Assembly: GCA_023664685.1 (NCBI GenBank)
Contig: JAMPFC010000002.1
Coordinates: forward strand, 1-64,000
Reading direction: 5' to 3'
DNA length: 64,000 nucleotides
Origin: Roseburia sp.
GTDB lineage: Bacteria > Bacillota > Clostridia > Lachnospirales > Lachnospiraceae
Shown here: positions 53,589 through 63,846 of the stretch, piece after piece
How positions within the stretch are numbered: the stretch's first letter is position 1
Layout: every line of letters starts with the position of its first letter
The notes under the pieces: model-generated
Databases searched by the model: none
What the model was told of the DNA's origin: nothing
What the model saw: the letters and a program-made list of their open reading frames with translations, nothing else
Program-made: the position numbers and the translations under genes

Positions 53589-55700
53589 TTACACCTCAAA
53601 GAGCATATCGCCATAAGAAGGTACCGGCCAGTCTTCCTTGTCGACCAACATCTCGAGTTCATCAATCGGGGTACGAAGGTCGGTCATCGCAGTAAACACT
53701 TTATCGCGGTAGAACTCTGCCTGTTCTTTTCCTTCCTCCATTGCTCCGGCTTTTTCATTGGTGTGCTTCAAGACCATGAGCGCATTTTGTGCCTCAGCGA
53801 GAAGAGAAGAGCATTTTTTCAGGAGAGAAGTCTGGACGCTCAAGTCGGCGTCCGCACATGCCTCTTTGATGCTGTTGATGGAATCAGCAAGGGTTGTCGT
53901 GTACTTGATGACAGCCGGGATGTACTGTTTGGTGGCGATATCAACCATTGCTTTTGCCTCGATATTGATCGCCTTTGCGTAAGCCTCGTAATTGATCTCT
54001 GCACGGGACTCAAGCTCGGTGCGTGACAAAACATTCTGGTTTTCAAACATTTTGATGGTTTCCGGATATGTGAGGGAAGCAGTAGCGTCCACCATTGTAC
54101 GTACGTTTGGAAGACCGCGTGTTTCCGCTTCTTTTACCCATTCATCGGAATATCCGTTTCCGTTAAAAATGATCTTGCGGTGATCTTTCAATGTCTTCTG
54201 GATCAGCGCATCGACTGCTTTTTCAAAATCAGAAGCACCTTCAAGTTCAGCGGCCATCCGCTCAAGAACATCAGCGACAGCGGCGTTAAGAACGGTGTTT
54301 GCGCCGGCGATCGACATGGAGGATGCGACCATACGGAACTCAAATTTATTTCCGGTAAAGGCAAATGGTGACGTCCGGTTCCGGTCAGTAGCATCTTTTC
54401 GTACCGATGGGATCGAGCTGACGCCGATATCCATTTTGCCGCCCTTTAAGCTGTGTGTTGCAGTTCCGGTCTCAATGATCTGCTCTACGATATCCTCAAG
54501 CTGCTCACCTAAGAAGATAGAAATGATCGCAGGCGGTGCCTCGTTGGCGCCGAGACGGTGGTCATTTCCGGGATTGGAGGCAGACATCCGAAGGAGTGCC
54601 GCATGCTCATCTACTGCCGCGATGACCGCAGCTAAGAAGAGAAGGAACTGTCTGTTGTTGTGAGGGGCAGAACCCGGGTTCAGAAGGTTTTCCCCTGTAT
54701 TTGTAACGATCGACCAGTTGTTGTGTTTACCAGAACCGTTGATGCCGGCAAATGGTTTTTCGTGTAACAGGCATTCGAGATCATGTCTTCTTGCCACTTT
54801 TTTCATTGTGTCCATAACGAGCTGGTTGTGATCCGTAGCGATGTTGGCGGAATCATAGATCGGTGCCATCTCATGCTGTGCCGGAGCTACCTCGTTGTGC
54901 TGTGTCTTTGATAAGATACCAAGCTTCCAAAGCTCGATATTTAATTCATTCATAAAAGAAGCCTGACGCTCGCGGATGCTTCCAAAATAATGGTCATCCA
55001 ATTCCTGTCCCTTTGGCGGCATCGCACCAAATAAAGTTCTTCCGGTAAAGATCAGATCTTTACGTTTGAGGTATTTTTTCCGGTCGATCAGGAAATATTC
55101 CTGCTCCGGCCCGACCGAACAGGACACGTTTGTCACATCATCTTTTCCAAACAGTTTCAGGACACGTACCGCCTGTTTGCTGATCGCCTCCATCGACCGC
55201 AGAAGAGGAGTCTTTTTATCGAGAGCCTCTCCGGTATAGGAACAGAACGCAGTCGGGATGCAGAGCGTGACGCCGATCGCATCCTCGCGGAGAAATGCCG
55301 GAGACGTACAGTCCCATGCGGTATAACCTCTTGCTTCAAAGGTTGCACGAAGTCCGCCGGAAGGAAAGGAAGAGGCATCGGGTTCGCCCTTGATCAGCTC
55401 TTTTCCATTAAATTCCAGTACAGCCCGTGAGTCGGATTCAGCGCTGATGAACGAGTCATGCTTTTCAGCAGTCACACCGGTCATCGGTTGGAACCAGTGC
55501 GTATAATGTGTGGCGCCATTTGCTAAAGCCCATTCTTTCATGGCATGTGCGACCACGTTGGCAACCTCTGCTGTCAGTTCCTCGCCATTTTCGATTATTT
55601 TTTTCATCGCCTGATAGGTCTTTTTGGGAAGATACTCCTGCATGACTTCATCATTAAAGACCTTCGTTCCAAATACGTCTGCGATTACATTTGTTTCCAT
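53589..55700 (-). CDS. glnN: glutamine synthetase, type III (GlnN)
   Basis: ATP-dependent amidation of glutamate, the main route of ammonia assimilation. 703 aa, the length of type III enzymes and much longer than type I. It opens [15 protein letters not shown]; type III-like features include [45 protein letters not shown] and the catalytic-site part [12 protein letters not shown] chose the ATG at 55700 because GGAGG is 5 bp upstream; the reading frame continues 89 codons further back without a site and through the leader terminator. Confidence 0.95.
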   Translation of the reverse strand: METNVIADVFGTKVFNDEVMQEYLPKKTYQAMKKIIENGEELTAEVANVVAHAMKEWALANGATHYTHWFQPMTGVTAEKHDSFISAESDSRAVLEFNGKELIKGEPDASSFPSGGLRATFEARGYTAWDCTSPAFLREDAIGVTLCIPTAFCSYTGEALDKKTPLLRSMEAISKQAVRVLKLFGKDDVTNVSCSVGPEQEYFLIDRKKYLKRKDLIFTGRTLFGAMPPKGQELDDHYFGSIRERQASFMNELNIELWKLGILSKTQHNEVAPAQHEMAPIYDSANIATDHNQLVMDTMKKVARRHDLECLLHEKPFAGINGSGKHNNWSIVTNTGENLLNPGSAPHNNRQFLLFLAAVIAAVDEHAALLRMSASNPGNDHRLGANEAPPAIISIFLGEQLEDIVEQIIETGTATHSLKGGKMDIGVSSIPSVRKDATDRNRTSPFAFTGNKFEFRMVASSMSIAGANTVLNAAVADVLERMAAELEGASDFEKAVDALIQKTLKDHRKIIFNGNGYSDEWVKEAETRGLPNVRTMVDATASLTYPETIKMFENQNVLSRTELESRAEINYEAYAKAINIEAKAMVDIATKQYIPAVIKYTTTLADSINSIKEACADADLSVQTSLLKKCSSLLAEAQNALMVLKHTNEKAGAMEEGKEQAEFYRDKVFTAMTDLRTPIDELEMLVDKEDWPVPSYGDMLFEV

Positions 55701-55803
55701 ATTGTCCTCCATTCCGGCATATGTATCGTATGCCAAGCTAAATTTAAGCGTGCCCACCTGACAACTTGGCGTCGTCAGATCCCCATAAACCAATACCTTA
55801 TCC

Positions 55804-55831
55804 ATTATACACAAAAAAAGTTTTTGTGCAA
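55804..55831 (-). promoter_or_regulatory. proximal glnN promoter
   Basis: Minus strand: TTGCAC, 16 bp, TATAAT. It lies between the leader terminator and the gene, so it can drive glnN independently of the upstream leader. Confidence 0.7.
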
Positions 55832-55837
55832 TAACAA

Positions 55838-55872
55838 AGAAAAAAGGTGTCCTCAAAAAATGAGAACACCTT
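55838..55872 (-). terminator. leader terminator upstream of glnN
   Basis: Minus strand: stem AAGGTGTTCTCA/TGAGGACACCTT followed by six T residues. It lies about 25 bp after the distal promoter, so that promoter makes either a very short RNA or a read-through glnN message. Confidence 0.8.
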
Positions 55873-55894
55873 CGTTCCGTCTTATCACGAAAAT

Positions 55895-55923
55895 ATGATA
55901 TCACGTTTGAAAAAGAAAGTAAA
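55895..55923 (-). promoter_or_regulatory. distal glnN leader promoter
   Basis: Minus strand: TTTACT, 17 bp, TATCAT, with TGA directly before the -10 hexamer. Followed by the leader terminator. Confidence 0.7.
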
Positions 55924-55970
55924 GAGTTTTTTTGAATTTTTTTTCTAAAGTTTTTTCGGCAGATCATTTA

Positions 55971-57185
55971 TTAAAAAGAAAAAAACAATGTCAGCACCTC
56001 ATCGATAAAATCCGCAAACTGTTTTTCTGGGATATTCTCGAGCGGATATAATTGGGAAACAGCGGCGGGGATTCCGTTGATGGAGACAGTGGCCGTGCCG
56101 ACCGGTACTTCTTTTCGGATGGGGGCCTGTAGTTTTGCGGGCAGCTGGTAGTCAATGTCCACTGTATCAGGAGTGCCGAGAAGAAAGGCAGGGAACGCAG
56201 GCTGTGTGATGCCGGTCTGCGCCGAGGTTCCGTTTTCGACCGGGATCTTATGGGCAGAGAGGTCACGGATGGAAATGTTCTGTCTGGTAAATGTCTCAAA
56301 CCCATAATCCATAAGCGCCTTTGTGTCAGCCCATTTGTAAGATTTGTTCGGAGGCCACCCGCTTGCGAGGACACAGCTTACAAACGTGCGGTCGTCCCGT
56401 TTGGCTGCTCCCACAAAGCAGTACCCAGCCTTTCCGGTAAAGCCGGTCTTGATGCCGATGGCTCCCTCGTATGAGGTGAGAAAGGCATCACGGTTCGTCA
56501 GGGAATAGCTGTGTTTTCCGGTCACGTCCCGGAGTGTGTGGGAGGGGGTGCTTATGATCCCCAAAAAACTCTCGTTCTGGCAGGCGTAGGCGGCGAGGCG
56601 GCACATATCAGCAGGGGTAGAAGAGTGTCCGTCCGCGTCCAGACCATTTGGCGTGACAAAGGTCGTCTGCGTCATCCCGAGTTCGGCGGCCTTTGCATTC
56701 ATCACGGCGGCAAATCCTTCCACACTGCCGCCGATGTGTTCGGCGATGGCGACAGCGGTGTCATTGTGGGATTCTAACATAAGGGAATACAGAAGTTCGT
56801 TCAGTACAAACGAGCGGCCGGAGCCGGCGCCAAGCCGGACTTTTGGCATCGAGGCAGCTTTTGGGGAAAATGTCACCGTGCTGTTTAAATCCCCATGTTC
56901 AAGGGCAAGGAGACAGGTCATGATCTTTGTCGTGCTAGCCATCGGCAGCGGAGTGGTTTCATTCTTTCCATATAGAATACGTCCGGAGGAAGCGTCCATC
57001 AGGCACACGCCTGCTGCATGCAGCGTCAGAGCGGGAGAAGGTGCGGTGGGCGGAATTTGGTCGGAAGGCAGTTCTGCGGAGGTTTCTGCAGGTGGGAGCG
57101 CTACAGGCCGGTTTGCCATATGGCAGTAGCACACAAACAGGAGGGAAAGAAGGACAGGAAGGAGCAGAAACGGATTTTTTTTCAT
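55971..57185 (-). CDS. D-alanyl-D-alanine carboxypeptidase (second copy)
   Basis: A 404-aa exported S11-family penicillin-binding protein. Signal-like N-terminus (NPFLLLPVLLSLLFVCYCHM) followed by a Pro-rich spacer. Catalytic motifs: STTK (Ser 84), SHN (in LESHNDTAVAIAEHIGG) and KTG (in AIGIKTGFTGKAGYC). The C-terminal domain has KLQAPIRKEVPVGTATVSI. It differs from the copy near 28-29 kb mainly in the spacer and lacks the VSGSAV motif. ATG at 57185; site weak. Confidence 0.92.
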   Translation of the reverse strand: MKKNPFLLLPVLLSLLFVCYCHMANRPVALPPAETSAELPSDQIPPTAPSPALTLHAAGVCLMDASSGRILYGKNETTPLPMASTTKIMTCLLALEHGDLNSTVTFSPKAASMPKVRLGAGSGRSFVLNELLYSLMLESHNDTAVAIAEHIGGSVEGFAAVMNAKAAELGMTQTTFVTPNGLDADGHSSTPADMCRLAAYACQNESFLGIISTPSHTLRDVTGKHSYSLTNRDAFLTSYEGAIGIKTGFTGKAGYCFVGAAKRDDRTFVSCVLASGWPPNKSYKWADTKALMDYGFETFTRQNISIRDLSAHKIPVENGTSAQTGITQPAFPAFLLGTPDTVDIDYQLPAKLQAPIRKEVPVGTATVSINGIPAAVSQLYPLENIPEKQFADFIDEVLTLFFSF

Positions 57186-57275
57186 AATGAACAACGTCCG
57201 TTCGTGTTTTTACCATGTATATGAGAAATTATGAAAATAATGTGTGCAAAACTTTAATAAAAAATGAAAATGTTA

Positions 57276-57304
57276 TTGATATTTTACGGAAAAAGCATTA
57301 CAAT
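57276..57304 (+). promoter_or_regulatory. promoter of the sodium-pump/transcarboxylase operon
   Basis: TTGATA, exactly 17 bp, TACAAT, 50 bp ahead of the first gene. Confidence 0.75.
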
Positions 57305-57354
57305 TAAAATTGGAAAAAATTTTGCATAATATATAAAAAGTGGAGGACTGCAGT

Positions 57355-58731
57355 ATGAGTGATTCAGCAAAAATGTCAGCAAGACAGAGAATCGAAACTC
57401 TTGTTGACGCAAATAGTTTTGTTGAAATCGGAGGACTTGTGACGAAGAGAAATACCGACTTCAACATGCAGGAAAAAGCAGTGCCGGCCGATGGTGTCAT
57501 TACCGGTTACGGGGTGATCGACTCCGAATTGGTGTACGTGTACAGTCAGGATGTGACGGCGATGAACGGTTCCATCGGTGAGATGCATGCGAAAAAAATT
57601 GCCAGACTTTATGAGATGGCGGTGAAGGCGGGAGCGCCGGTGATCGGCCTCATCGACTGCGCCGGAGTCCGCGTGCAGGAGGCAGTAGATGCACTGGCGG
57701 GATTTGGAGAGATTTACATAAGTAAGGTGAAAGCAAGCGGTGTGATTCCGCAGATCAGTGCGGTTCTGGGTTCATGCGGCGGCGGAACAGCGATCTCTTC
57801 CCTTCTGGGTGATTTTACATTTATGGATTCGACAAATGGAAAACTATTTGTAAACTCACCGAATGCGATCGACGGAAACCGTGTTGAGAAATGTGACACA
57901 GCAGATGCGGCATTTCAGGCGGAGGCAGGAAATGTAGATTTTCTCTGTGACGGGGAAGCGGAGGTGCTTGCACAGATCCGCTCACTCGTGCAGATCCTTC
58001 CGGCAAACTTTGACGATTACGCAGGAAAAGAGACACAGGATGATATGAACCGTGTCCTGACTGGATTTGAGGGACTTGTATCTGATCCGGCTGCCGCTCT
58101 TGCACAGATCGCCGATGACAATAAATTCCTTGAGACGAAGAAGGAACACGCAAAGGATATGGTCACAGGACTTCTTACATTAAATGGAGTGACTGTCGGC
58201 GCTGTGGCAAACGGAGGCGAGGCAGTTCTTTCGACAGCCGGCTGCAAAAAGGCAGAAAAATTTATCTATTTCTGTGATGCGTTCGGGATTCCGGTCATTA
58301 CCTTGACCAACGTAAAAGGGTATGCTTCTTCTGTCGAGGAGGAAAAAACGATCGGACAGGCTGTGGCAGACCTTACTTGTGCGTTTGCGAGCGCAGAGGT
58401 TCCGAAAGTAAATGTGATCACTGGAGAAGCGTTTGGAAGCGCCTATATCGCCATGAACTCAAGGCACATCGGGGCTGATCTTGTACTTGCGCTCGAGGGG
58501 GCAAAAGTAGGAGTGATGGATGCAAAGAGCGCCGCGCAGATCATGTATGAGGATGAGATCAGTGGACAGGCAGATACGAAGGCGGCTCTTGAAGAGAAGA
58601 CAAAAGAATTTGATGAAATGCAGTGCAACGTAAATATTGCAGCGAAGAGAGGCTATATCGACAATGTCATTGAGGCTTCTGAGATCCGCAAGCAGTTGAT
58701 CTATGCAATGCAGATGTTTGGAATGAGGTGA
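57355..58731 (+). CDS. acyl-CoA carboxyltransferase subunit (MmdA-like)
   Basis: A 458-aa carboxyltransferase of the PF01039 type. It transfers CO2 between an acyl-CoA and biotin. Family motifs include SARQRIETLVDANSFVEIGG, GVITGYGVIDSELVYVYSQD, GLIDCAGVRVQEAVDALAGF, SCGGGTAISSLLGDFTFMDS and GEAFGSAYIAMNS. It is somewhat shorter than typical MmdA (about 510 aa). ATG at 57355 with GGAGG 8 bp upstream. The following four genes supply a biotin carrier, two sodium-pump subunits and a second carboxyltransferase. Confidence 0.88.
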   Translation: MSDSAKMSARQRIETLVDANSFVEIGGLVTKRNTDFNMQEKAVPADGVITGYGVIDSELVYVYSQDVTAMNGSIGEMHAKKIARLYEMAVKAGAPVIGLIDCAGVRVQEAVDALAGFGEIYISKVKASGVIPQISAVLGSCGGGTAISSLLGDFTFMDSTNGKLFVNSPNAIDGNRVEKCDTADAAFQAEAGNVDFLCDGEAEVLAQIRSLVQILPANFDDYAGKETQDDMNRVLTGFEGLVSDPAAALAQIADDNKFLETKKEHAKDMVTGLLTLNGVTVGAVANGGEAVLSTAGCKKAEKFIYFCDAFGIPVITLTNVKGYASSVEEEKTIGQAVADLTCAFASAEVPKVNVITGEAFGSAYIAMNSRHIGADLVLALEGAKVGVMDAKSAAQIMYEDEISGQADTKAALEEKTKEFDEMQCNVNIAAKRGYIDNVIEASEIRKQLIYAMQMFGMR

Positions 58732-58735
58732 TCGG

Positions 58736-59110
58736 ATGGGTTTATTAGCAGCGGCACAGCCTGAGAAGGTGATTACAACGATGCCTGAGGCGTTAGTCAA
58801 TACGTTACTTGGTATGGGGACGGTATTTGTTATCCTGATCCTGATCTCTTTTGTGATCTATCTGCTCAAATTTATTCCGGAACTTTTAAACCGTTCGGAG
58901 AAAAAATCGGCGGCAGAACAGCCGGCAGCAGCAGTTCCCAAAGCCACTCCGACAGTACCGAGAGTACAGCCGACAGCAGTAGAAAGCAAGACGGAGGACA
59001 CCCAGCTTGTTGCGGTCATCACAGCAGCGGTGGCAGCGGCAATGGAACAGGAGGGTACGCCGGTTCCGGCGGAGGGTCTTGTGATCCGCTCCATCAAAAA
59101 ACGTTATTGA
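58736..59110 (+). CDS. decarboxylase small membrane subunit, OadG/MmdD-like
   Basis: A 124-aa protein with one membrane helix (LVNTLLGMGTVFVILILISF) near the N-terminus, an Ala/Pro-rich linker and a short helical end (QLVAVITAAVAAAMEQEGTP followed by IRSIKKRY). This layout is that of the gamma/delta subunit that holds sodium-pumping decarboxylases together at the membrane. It begins 5 bp after the carboxyltransferase stop. Confidence 0.85.
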   Translation: MGLLAAAQPEKVITTMPEALVNTLLGMGTVFVILILISFVIYLLKFIPELLNRSEKKSAAEQPAAAVPKATPTVPRVQPTAVESKTEDTQLVAVITAAVAAAMEQEGTPVPAEGLVIRSIKKRY

Positions 59111-59189
59111 TGTGAAATGGCAAGCATAGAGAAGTTTGCCAGTGCGTTAAAAATATCGAATTATCAATTATCTTAGGAGGATATAACAC

Positions 59190-59585
59190 ATGAAGAACTA
59201 TACAATCACAGTAAATGGAACCGTATATGATGTATCAGTAGAAGAAAAGGGCGCTTCGGGAACAGCCTCAGCGGCACCGGCTTCTGCACCGGCAGCACCG
59301 GCGGCAGCAGCACCAGCTGCAGCTCCAGCCCCGGCAGCAGCGCCGAAACCGGCAGCTGGCGGTTCAGCAGGTTCCGTACAGGTGACAGCGCCGATGCCCG
59401 GAAAAATCCTGAGCGTTAAGGCGAGCGTGGGTGCGGATGTGAAGAAAGGGGACGTCATCCTTCTTCTGGAGGCAATGAAGATGGAAAATGAAGTTGTCGC
59501 ACCACAGGACGGAAAAGTCGCAAGTATAAACGTAAATTCCGGTGATATGGTTGAGTCCGGTGACGTATTGGCTACGATGGATTGA
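59190..59585 (+). CDS. biotin carboxyl carrier protein
   Basis: A 131-aa carrier protein. A short N-terminal part (YTITVNGTVYDVSVEEKGAS) is followed by an Ala/Pro linker (residues about 28-60) and a biotinyl domain with the attachment lysine in EAMKMENEVVAPQDGKV. It carries CO2 between the two carboxyltransferases or to the sodium pump. AGGAGG precedes the ATG. Confidence 0.93.
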   Translation: MKNYTITVNGTVYDVSVEEKGASGTASAAPASAPAAPAAAAPAAAPAPAAAPKPAAGGSAGSVQVTAPMPGKILSVKASVGADVKKGDVILLLEAMKMENEVVAPQDGKVASINVNSGDMVESGDVLATMD

Positions 59586-59611
59586 TCATAAAATAACTGG
59601 AGGTATTTAAG

Positions 59612-60730
59612 ATGGAAGTTTTACAAAATCTTCTCCATCAGACTGCATTTGCAAACGGAACGGTTGACTGGCGAAGTTATGTGATGATACTGGTCGCATT
59701 TGTCTTTCTTTATCTTGCGATCCGGAAAGGGTATGAGCCGCTCTTGCTCGTGCCGATCGCATTTGGTATGCTGCTTGTCAACATCTATCCACCAATCATG
59801 GAGTCTGGCGGATTATTGGAATATTTCTTTAAACTGGATGAATGGAGTGTCCTGCCCTCCCTGATTTTCCTCGGAGTGGGGGCGATGACGGACTTTGGCC
59901 CGCTGATCGCCAATCCGAAAAGTTTTCTTCTCGGGGCGGCAGCACAGTTTGGTATTTTCGCAGCATATCTTATGGCAATCCTTATGAACTTTGACGGACG
60001 TGCTGCGGCAGCAATCTCGATCATCGGTGGTGCGGATGGCCCGACCTCGATCTTCCTTGCCGGAAAACTCGGACAGACCGATCTGATGGGGCCGATCGCA
60101 GTGGCGGCGTATTCGTACATGTCACTGGTGCCGATCATACAGCCGCCGATCATGAAGCTTTTTACGACGAAGGAAGAGAGAGCGATCAAGATGGATCAGC
60201 TCAGACCGGTTTCAAGGCTAGAGAGGATTCTGTTCCCGATCGTGGTTACGACGATCGTATGTCTGATCCTGCCGAGTACAGCTCCGCTTGTTGGTATGCT
60301 CATGCTCGGAAACCTGTTCAAAGAGTCCGGCGTGGTAAAACAGCTCGCAGAGACAGCTTCCAATGCGATGATGTATATCGTCGTTATCCTTCTCGGTACA
60401 TCCGTAGGAGCAAAGACAAGCGGTGCCAACTTTATCGATGCAGCTACGTTAAAGATCGTAGTCCTCGGACTGATTGCATTTGCAGTTGGTACAGCAGCCG
60501 GAGTGCTGTTTGGAAAGCTTATGTGTAAGCTGTCCGGAGGAAAGGTAAATCCTCTGATCGGTTCTGCCGGCGTGTCGGCTGTGCCGATGGCAGCCCGTGT
60601 ATCCCAGAAGGTTGGTGCAGAGGCAGACCCTACCAACTTCTTATTGATGCATGCGATGGGGCCGAATGTGGCAGGTGTGATCGGAACAGCGGTAGCGGCC
60701 GGAGTGTTTATGGCAATCTTTGGAGTGTAA
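59612..60730 (+). CDS. sodium-translocating decarboxylase beta subunit (OadB/MmdB)
   Basis: A 372-aa integral membrane protein with about nine to eleven helices. It decarboxylates carboxybiotin and pumps sodium out. Family motifs: [35 protein letters not shown] (the Asp is the sodium-site residue of the family), [20 protein letters not shown] and [25 protein letters not shown] lies ahead of the ATG. Confidence 0.95.
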   Translation: MEVLQNLLHQTAFANGTVDWRSYVMILVAFVFLYLAIRKGYEPLLLVPIAFGMLLVNIYPPIMESGGLLEYFFKLDEWSVLPSLIFLGVGAMTDFGPLIANPKSFLLGAAAQFGIFAAYLMAILMNFDGRAAAAISIIGGADGPTSIFLAGKLGQTDLMGPIAVAAYSYMSLVPIIQPPIMKLFTTKEERAIKMDQLRPVSRLERILFPIVVTTIVCLILPSTAPLVGMLMLGNLFKESGVVKQLAETASNAMMYIVVILLGTSVGAKTSGANFIDAATLKIVVLGLIAFAVGTAAGVLFGKLMCKLSGGKVNPLIGSAGVSAVPMAARVSQKVGAEADPTNFLLMHAMGPNVAGVIGTAVAAGVFMAIFGV

Positions 60731-60792
60731 ACGATATTGGAGTGGAATAAAGAAAAAAGGCGCGGAAAGCAGCGCAGAAATGAGGGAAAAAA

Positions 60793-62208
60793 ATGGCAGA
60801 TACTACGACAAAAAAGCCAATTAAGATAACAGAGACGATTCTTCGTGATGCCCATCAGTCGTTGATCGCTACGCGTATGACGACGGAGCAGATGCTCCCG
60901 ATCATTGATAAGATGGATAAAGTAGGGTATCATGCGGTGGAATGCTGGGGAGGAGCGACTTTCGATGCTTCCCTGCGGTTTCTGAAAGAAGATCCGTGGG
61001 AAAGACTCCGCAAGCTGAGAGCAGGTTTTAAAAATACAAAGCTCCAGATGTTGTTCCGCGGGCAGAACATCCTCGGATACAATCATTATGCTGATGATGT
61101 TGTTGAATATTTCGTACAGAAATCCATCGCCAACGGAATCGACATCATCCGTATTTTTGACTGTCTGAATGATATCCGTAATCTCGAGACAGCAGTAAAA
61201 GCGGCAAACAAAGAAAACGGTCATGCACAGATCGCACTTTCCTATACGCTCGGTGATGCGTATACGATGGATTACTGGAAGGATATGGCAAAAAAGATTG
61301 AAGATCTCGGTGCAAAATCCCTTTGTATCAAAGATATGGCGGGACTTCTTACTCCGTATGAGGCGACAAACCTCGTTACGGTACTGAAAGAATCCGTTGA
61401 TATTCCGATCGATCTTCACACGCACTATACATCCGGTGTGGCTGCCATGACATATATGAAAGCAGTTGAGGCAGGATGCGATATCATTGATACCGCAATG
61501 TCGCCATTTGCTCTTGGGACGAGCCAGCCGGCGACAGAGGTCATGGTTGAGACCTTCCGCGGGACGCCTTACGATACCGGACTTGACCAGAATCTTCTGG
61601 CGGAGATTGCAGAGTATTTCCGCCCGATGCGTGAGGAGGCACTCCAGAGCGGCTTGATGAACACAAAGGTACTCGGCGTAAATATCAAGACACTCATGTA
61701 TCAGGTGCCGGGAGGAATGCTCAGTAACCTTGTCTCCCAGCTTAAGGAAATGGGACAGGAGGATAAATACGAAGCGGTTCTCGAAGAGGTGCCGCGTGTG
61801 CGGAAGGATTTCGGTGAGCCGCCACTGGTTACACCGTCTTCCCAGATCGTCGGTACACAGGCAGTACTCAATGTAGTAGCCGGCGAGAGATACAAGATGG
61901 TCACAAAGGAATCCAAGAAGCTTCTCTCCGGTGAGTTCGGACAGACAGTAAAACCGTTTGATCCGGAGGTACAGAAAAAATGCATCGGTGACACAGAGCC
62001 GATCACATGCCGGCCGGCAGATCTGATCAAGCCGCAGTTAGCGGATCTTGAGAAAGAAATGTCGCAGTGGAAGCAGCAGGATGAGGATATACTTTCCTAT
62101 GCGTTGTTCCCACAGGTTGCCACAGAGTTCTTCAAGTACCGTGAGGCACAGAAGACGAAAGTGGACGCCACACTGGCAGATAAAGAGAATCAGGTTTATC
62201 CGGTATAA
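60793..62208 (+). CDS. oxaloacetate decarboxylase alpha / pyruvate carboxylase B-type carboxyltransferase (OadA-like)
   Basis: A 471-aa carboxyltransferase with the HMG-CoA-lyase-like barrel. Motifs: ITETILRDAHQSLIATRMTT (metal-binding Asp), ECWGGATFDASLRFLKEDPW, KDMAGLLTPYEA and DLHTHYTSGVAAMTYMKAVE (His-x-His metal ligands). The biotin-attachment domain of full-length OadA is missing, so it must use the separate biotin carrier encoded two genes upstream. It can transfer CO2 to or from oxaloacetate/pyruvate. Followed by a strong terminator. Confidence 0.93.
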   Translation: MADTTTKKPIKITETILRDAHQSLIATRMTTEQMLPIIDKMDKVGYHAVECWGGATFDASLRFLKEDPWERLRKLRAGFKNTKLQMLFRGQNILGYNHYADDVVEYFVQKSIANGIDIIRIFDCLNDIRNLETAVKAANKENGHAQIALSYTLGDAYTMDYWKDMAKKIEDLGAKSLCIKDMAGLLTPYEATNLVTVLKESVDIPIDLHTHYTSGVAAMTYMKAVEAGCDIIDTAMSPFALGTSQPATEVMVETFRGTPYDTGLDQNLLAEIAEYFRPMREEALQSGLMNTKVLGVNIKTLMYQVPGGMLSNLVSQLKEMGQEDKYEAVLEEVPRVRKDFGEPPLVTPSSQIVGTQAVLNVVAGERYKMVTKESKKLLSGEFGQTVKPFDPEVQKKCIGDTEPITCRPADLIKPQLADLEKEMSQWKQQDEDILSYALFPQVATEFFKYREAQKTKVDATLADKENQVYPV

Positions 62209-62228
62209 GACTGCCGGGTGAAAGAGAG

Positions 62229-62260
62229 GGCCCGCGCTTTTTGAAATAGCGGGCCTTTTT
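62229..62260 (+). terminator. rho-independent terminator of the decarboxylase operon
   Basis: GC-rich 7 bp stem GGCCCGC/GCGGGCC with a 13-base loop followed by five T residues. Confidence 0.92.
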
Positions 62261-62364
62261 GTAATTATTTAATAATAGATCTGTAACCAAATGTCGAAAC
62301 ATATAGTATAAACTGGTATATATAAAAGGGAAGCTGCATGATAGTTGGAATGGAGGAGGATTTT

Positions 62365-63822
62365 ATGAAGCGAAACAGTTTAACTGTGATCTGTATCATA
62401 TTATGTGCGGGCATGTTAGCCGGCTGTGGCGGCGAGTATGCCGGTCTGACCGAAAGGGACGTGGTGAGCGGTTCTGTGGTAAGTGGAAGTGCGGTGAGCG
62501 GCGAGGCAGTCAGCGGGGATGCCATTCGGGAAAATACGGTAAAGCAGAGTGCCGGCAAAGAGGCAAAACAGGATATGAGCAGTCATCATTTTTGTACAGA
62601 TACGAACCTTTATTATTTAGATTATGGAAAAGATTATAATAGTCCCCCCCGACTGATGCAGGCAAGAACAGATGGTACACACAAAAAATGCATTAAGGAT
62701 TGGAAGAAATACTCTGATGATGAAATCCAGTTATTGTATGTTGATGAAAATTGGCTGTATTATGATATTGAAGAATTACTTGTGGGGCAAGAAGATGATG
62801 AGGAGATTACATACCGCGTTCCGATCGAAAAGGATGCGCAGGGATATGATGTGGTTCAGCTCCAGAAAGCGGAGGAAGTCGTAAAGACAGAGATAACGAT
62901 TCCAATATATGCAGATTCCGATTATTATTTTTATATTGATCTGGACACAGACAAGTTGATCAAGTATGATCTGAGGAAGAATAAAAAAGACTCGGAAACG
63001 ACAGAGCATGGGATCGGCGGGAAAATTTACCGAGGAAAGGATTTTTATTTTCATGCACATGATAATGGAACGATTTATGTTCAGAAAATAGATTCCGGCA
63101 AGTGGAAAAAGGTATCAACATATATGAATGATGATGAGTATTTGGTCGCACAAGGGGAGGAAGCGTTTTTCTATCCCTCCTATGTCACAGAGGAAGAAGA
63201 CAGGGTTGACATCCATCGGTTTGATGGGGAGAAAGAAGAAAAATTTATTACATGGGAGCAGTTGAACCATGCAGTGAAGGAGGCAGCAGGAGCAGAAAAA
63301 CTGGATCTTTGTTATGTGAGTCGGCTCTTTGCACAAAATGGCAGGCTGTATATCCAGACGCAGACGGGGTGGATGGACGGAAAAACATATCAGATGGGAT
63401 ATATGATATTCAGCATGGGAGAAAGCGAAGATACTTCCGGGCTTTGCTATGAAAAGGGCATGACCGAATGCATGAAATCCCATGTGAAGGAACGAAATGG
63501 GAAATGGTGTGATGATGAAGACGTATATGTAGAGCATATGGTTTTAAATGATGCCAAGTGTATTGCGATGGTGGATGGAAAAGCGTATCTGAGCCTTTTT
63601 GATCATGAGAAGGACAAAGGACGGATGGGCTGTTATGACTTGGACACCGGTGCATTTGAGTGGGTCAGTGAGAAGGACGAAGCATATTATAAGCTTGGTT
63701 ATGATGATGAGTTGGATACATTTGAGTCGGTATTTTCTGGGCATGTGTTTAATGAATTTGTAGAGGTCGAAATGTCACCATTAAATGATAAATACGATAA
63801 TGGAGAGTTTGTGGAAAATTAG
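62365..63822 (+). CDS. lipoprotein of unknown function with VSGSAV repeats
   Basis: A 485-aa lipoprotein: signal with lipobox LAGC, then GGEYAGLTERDVVSG and a run of V-S-G-x-(A/V) repeats (VSGSVVSGSAVSGEAVSGDA). The mature domain consists of short repeated beta elements with YYLDYGKDY, WLYYDIEELL and YYFYIDLDTDKLIKYDL, resembling WD/beta-propeller-type sensor proteins (several DUF5050-like turns). ATG at 62365 with GGAGGA upstream. The next gene is a close paralog. Function not known. Confidence 0.7.
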   Translation: MKRNSLTVICIILCAGMLAGCGGEYAGLTERDVVSGSVVSGSAVSGEAVSGDAIRENTVKQSAGKEAKQDMSSHHFCTDTNLYYLDYGKDYNSPPRLMQARTDGTHKKCIKDWKKYSDDEIQLLYVDENWLYYDIEELLVGQEDDEEITYRVPIEKDAQGYDVVQLQKAEEVVKTEITIPIYADSDYYFYIDLDTDKLIKYDLRKNKKDSETTEHGIGGKIYRGKDFYFHAHDNGTIYVQKIDSGKWKKVSTYMNDDEYLVAQGEEAFFYPSYVTEEEDRVDIHRFDGEKEEKFITWEQLNHAVKEAAGAEKLDLCYVSRLFAQNGRLYIQTQTGWMDGKTYQMGYMIFSMGESEDTSGLCYEKGMTECMKSHVKERNGKWCDDEDVYVEHMVLNDAKCIAMVDGKAYLSLFDHEKDKGRMGCYDLDTGAFEWVSEKDEAYYKLGYDDELDTFESVFSGHVFNEFVEVEMSPLNDKYDNGEFVEN

Positions 63823-63846
63823 CCTTTTTTAGAAGGGGGTTACATT

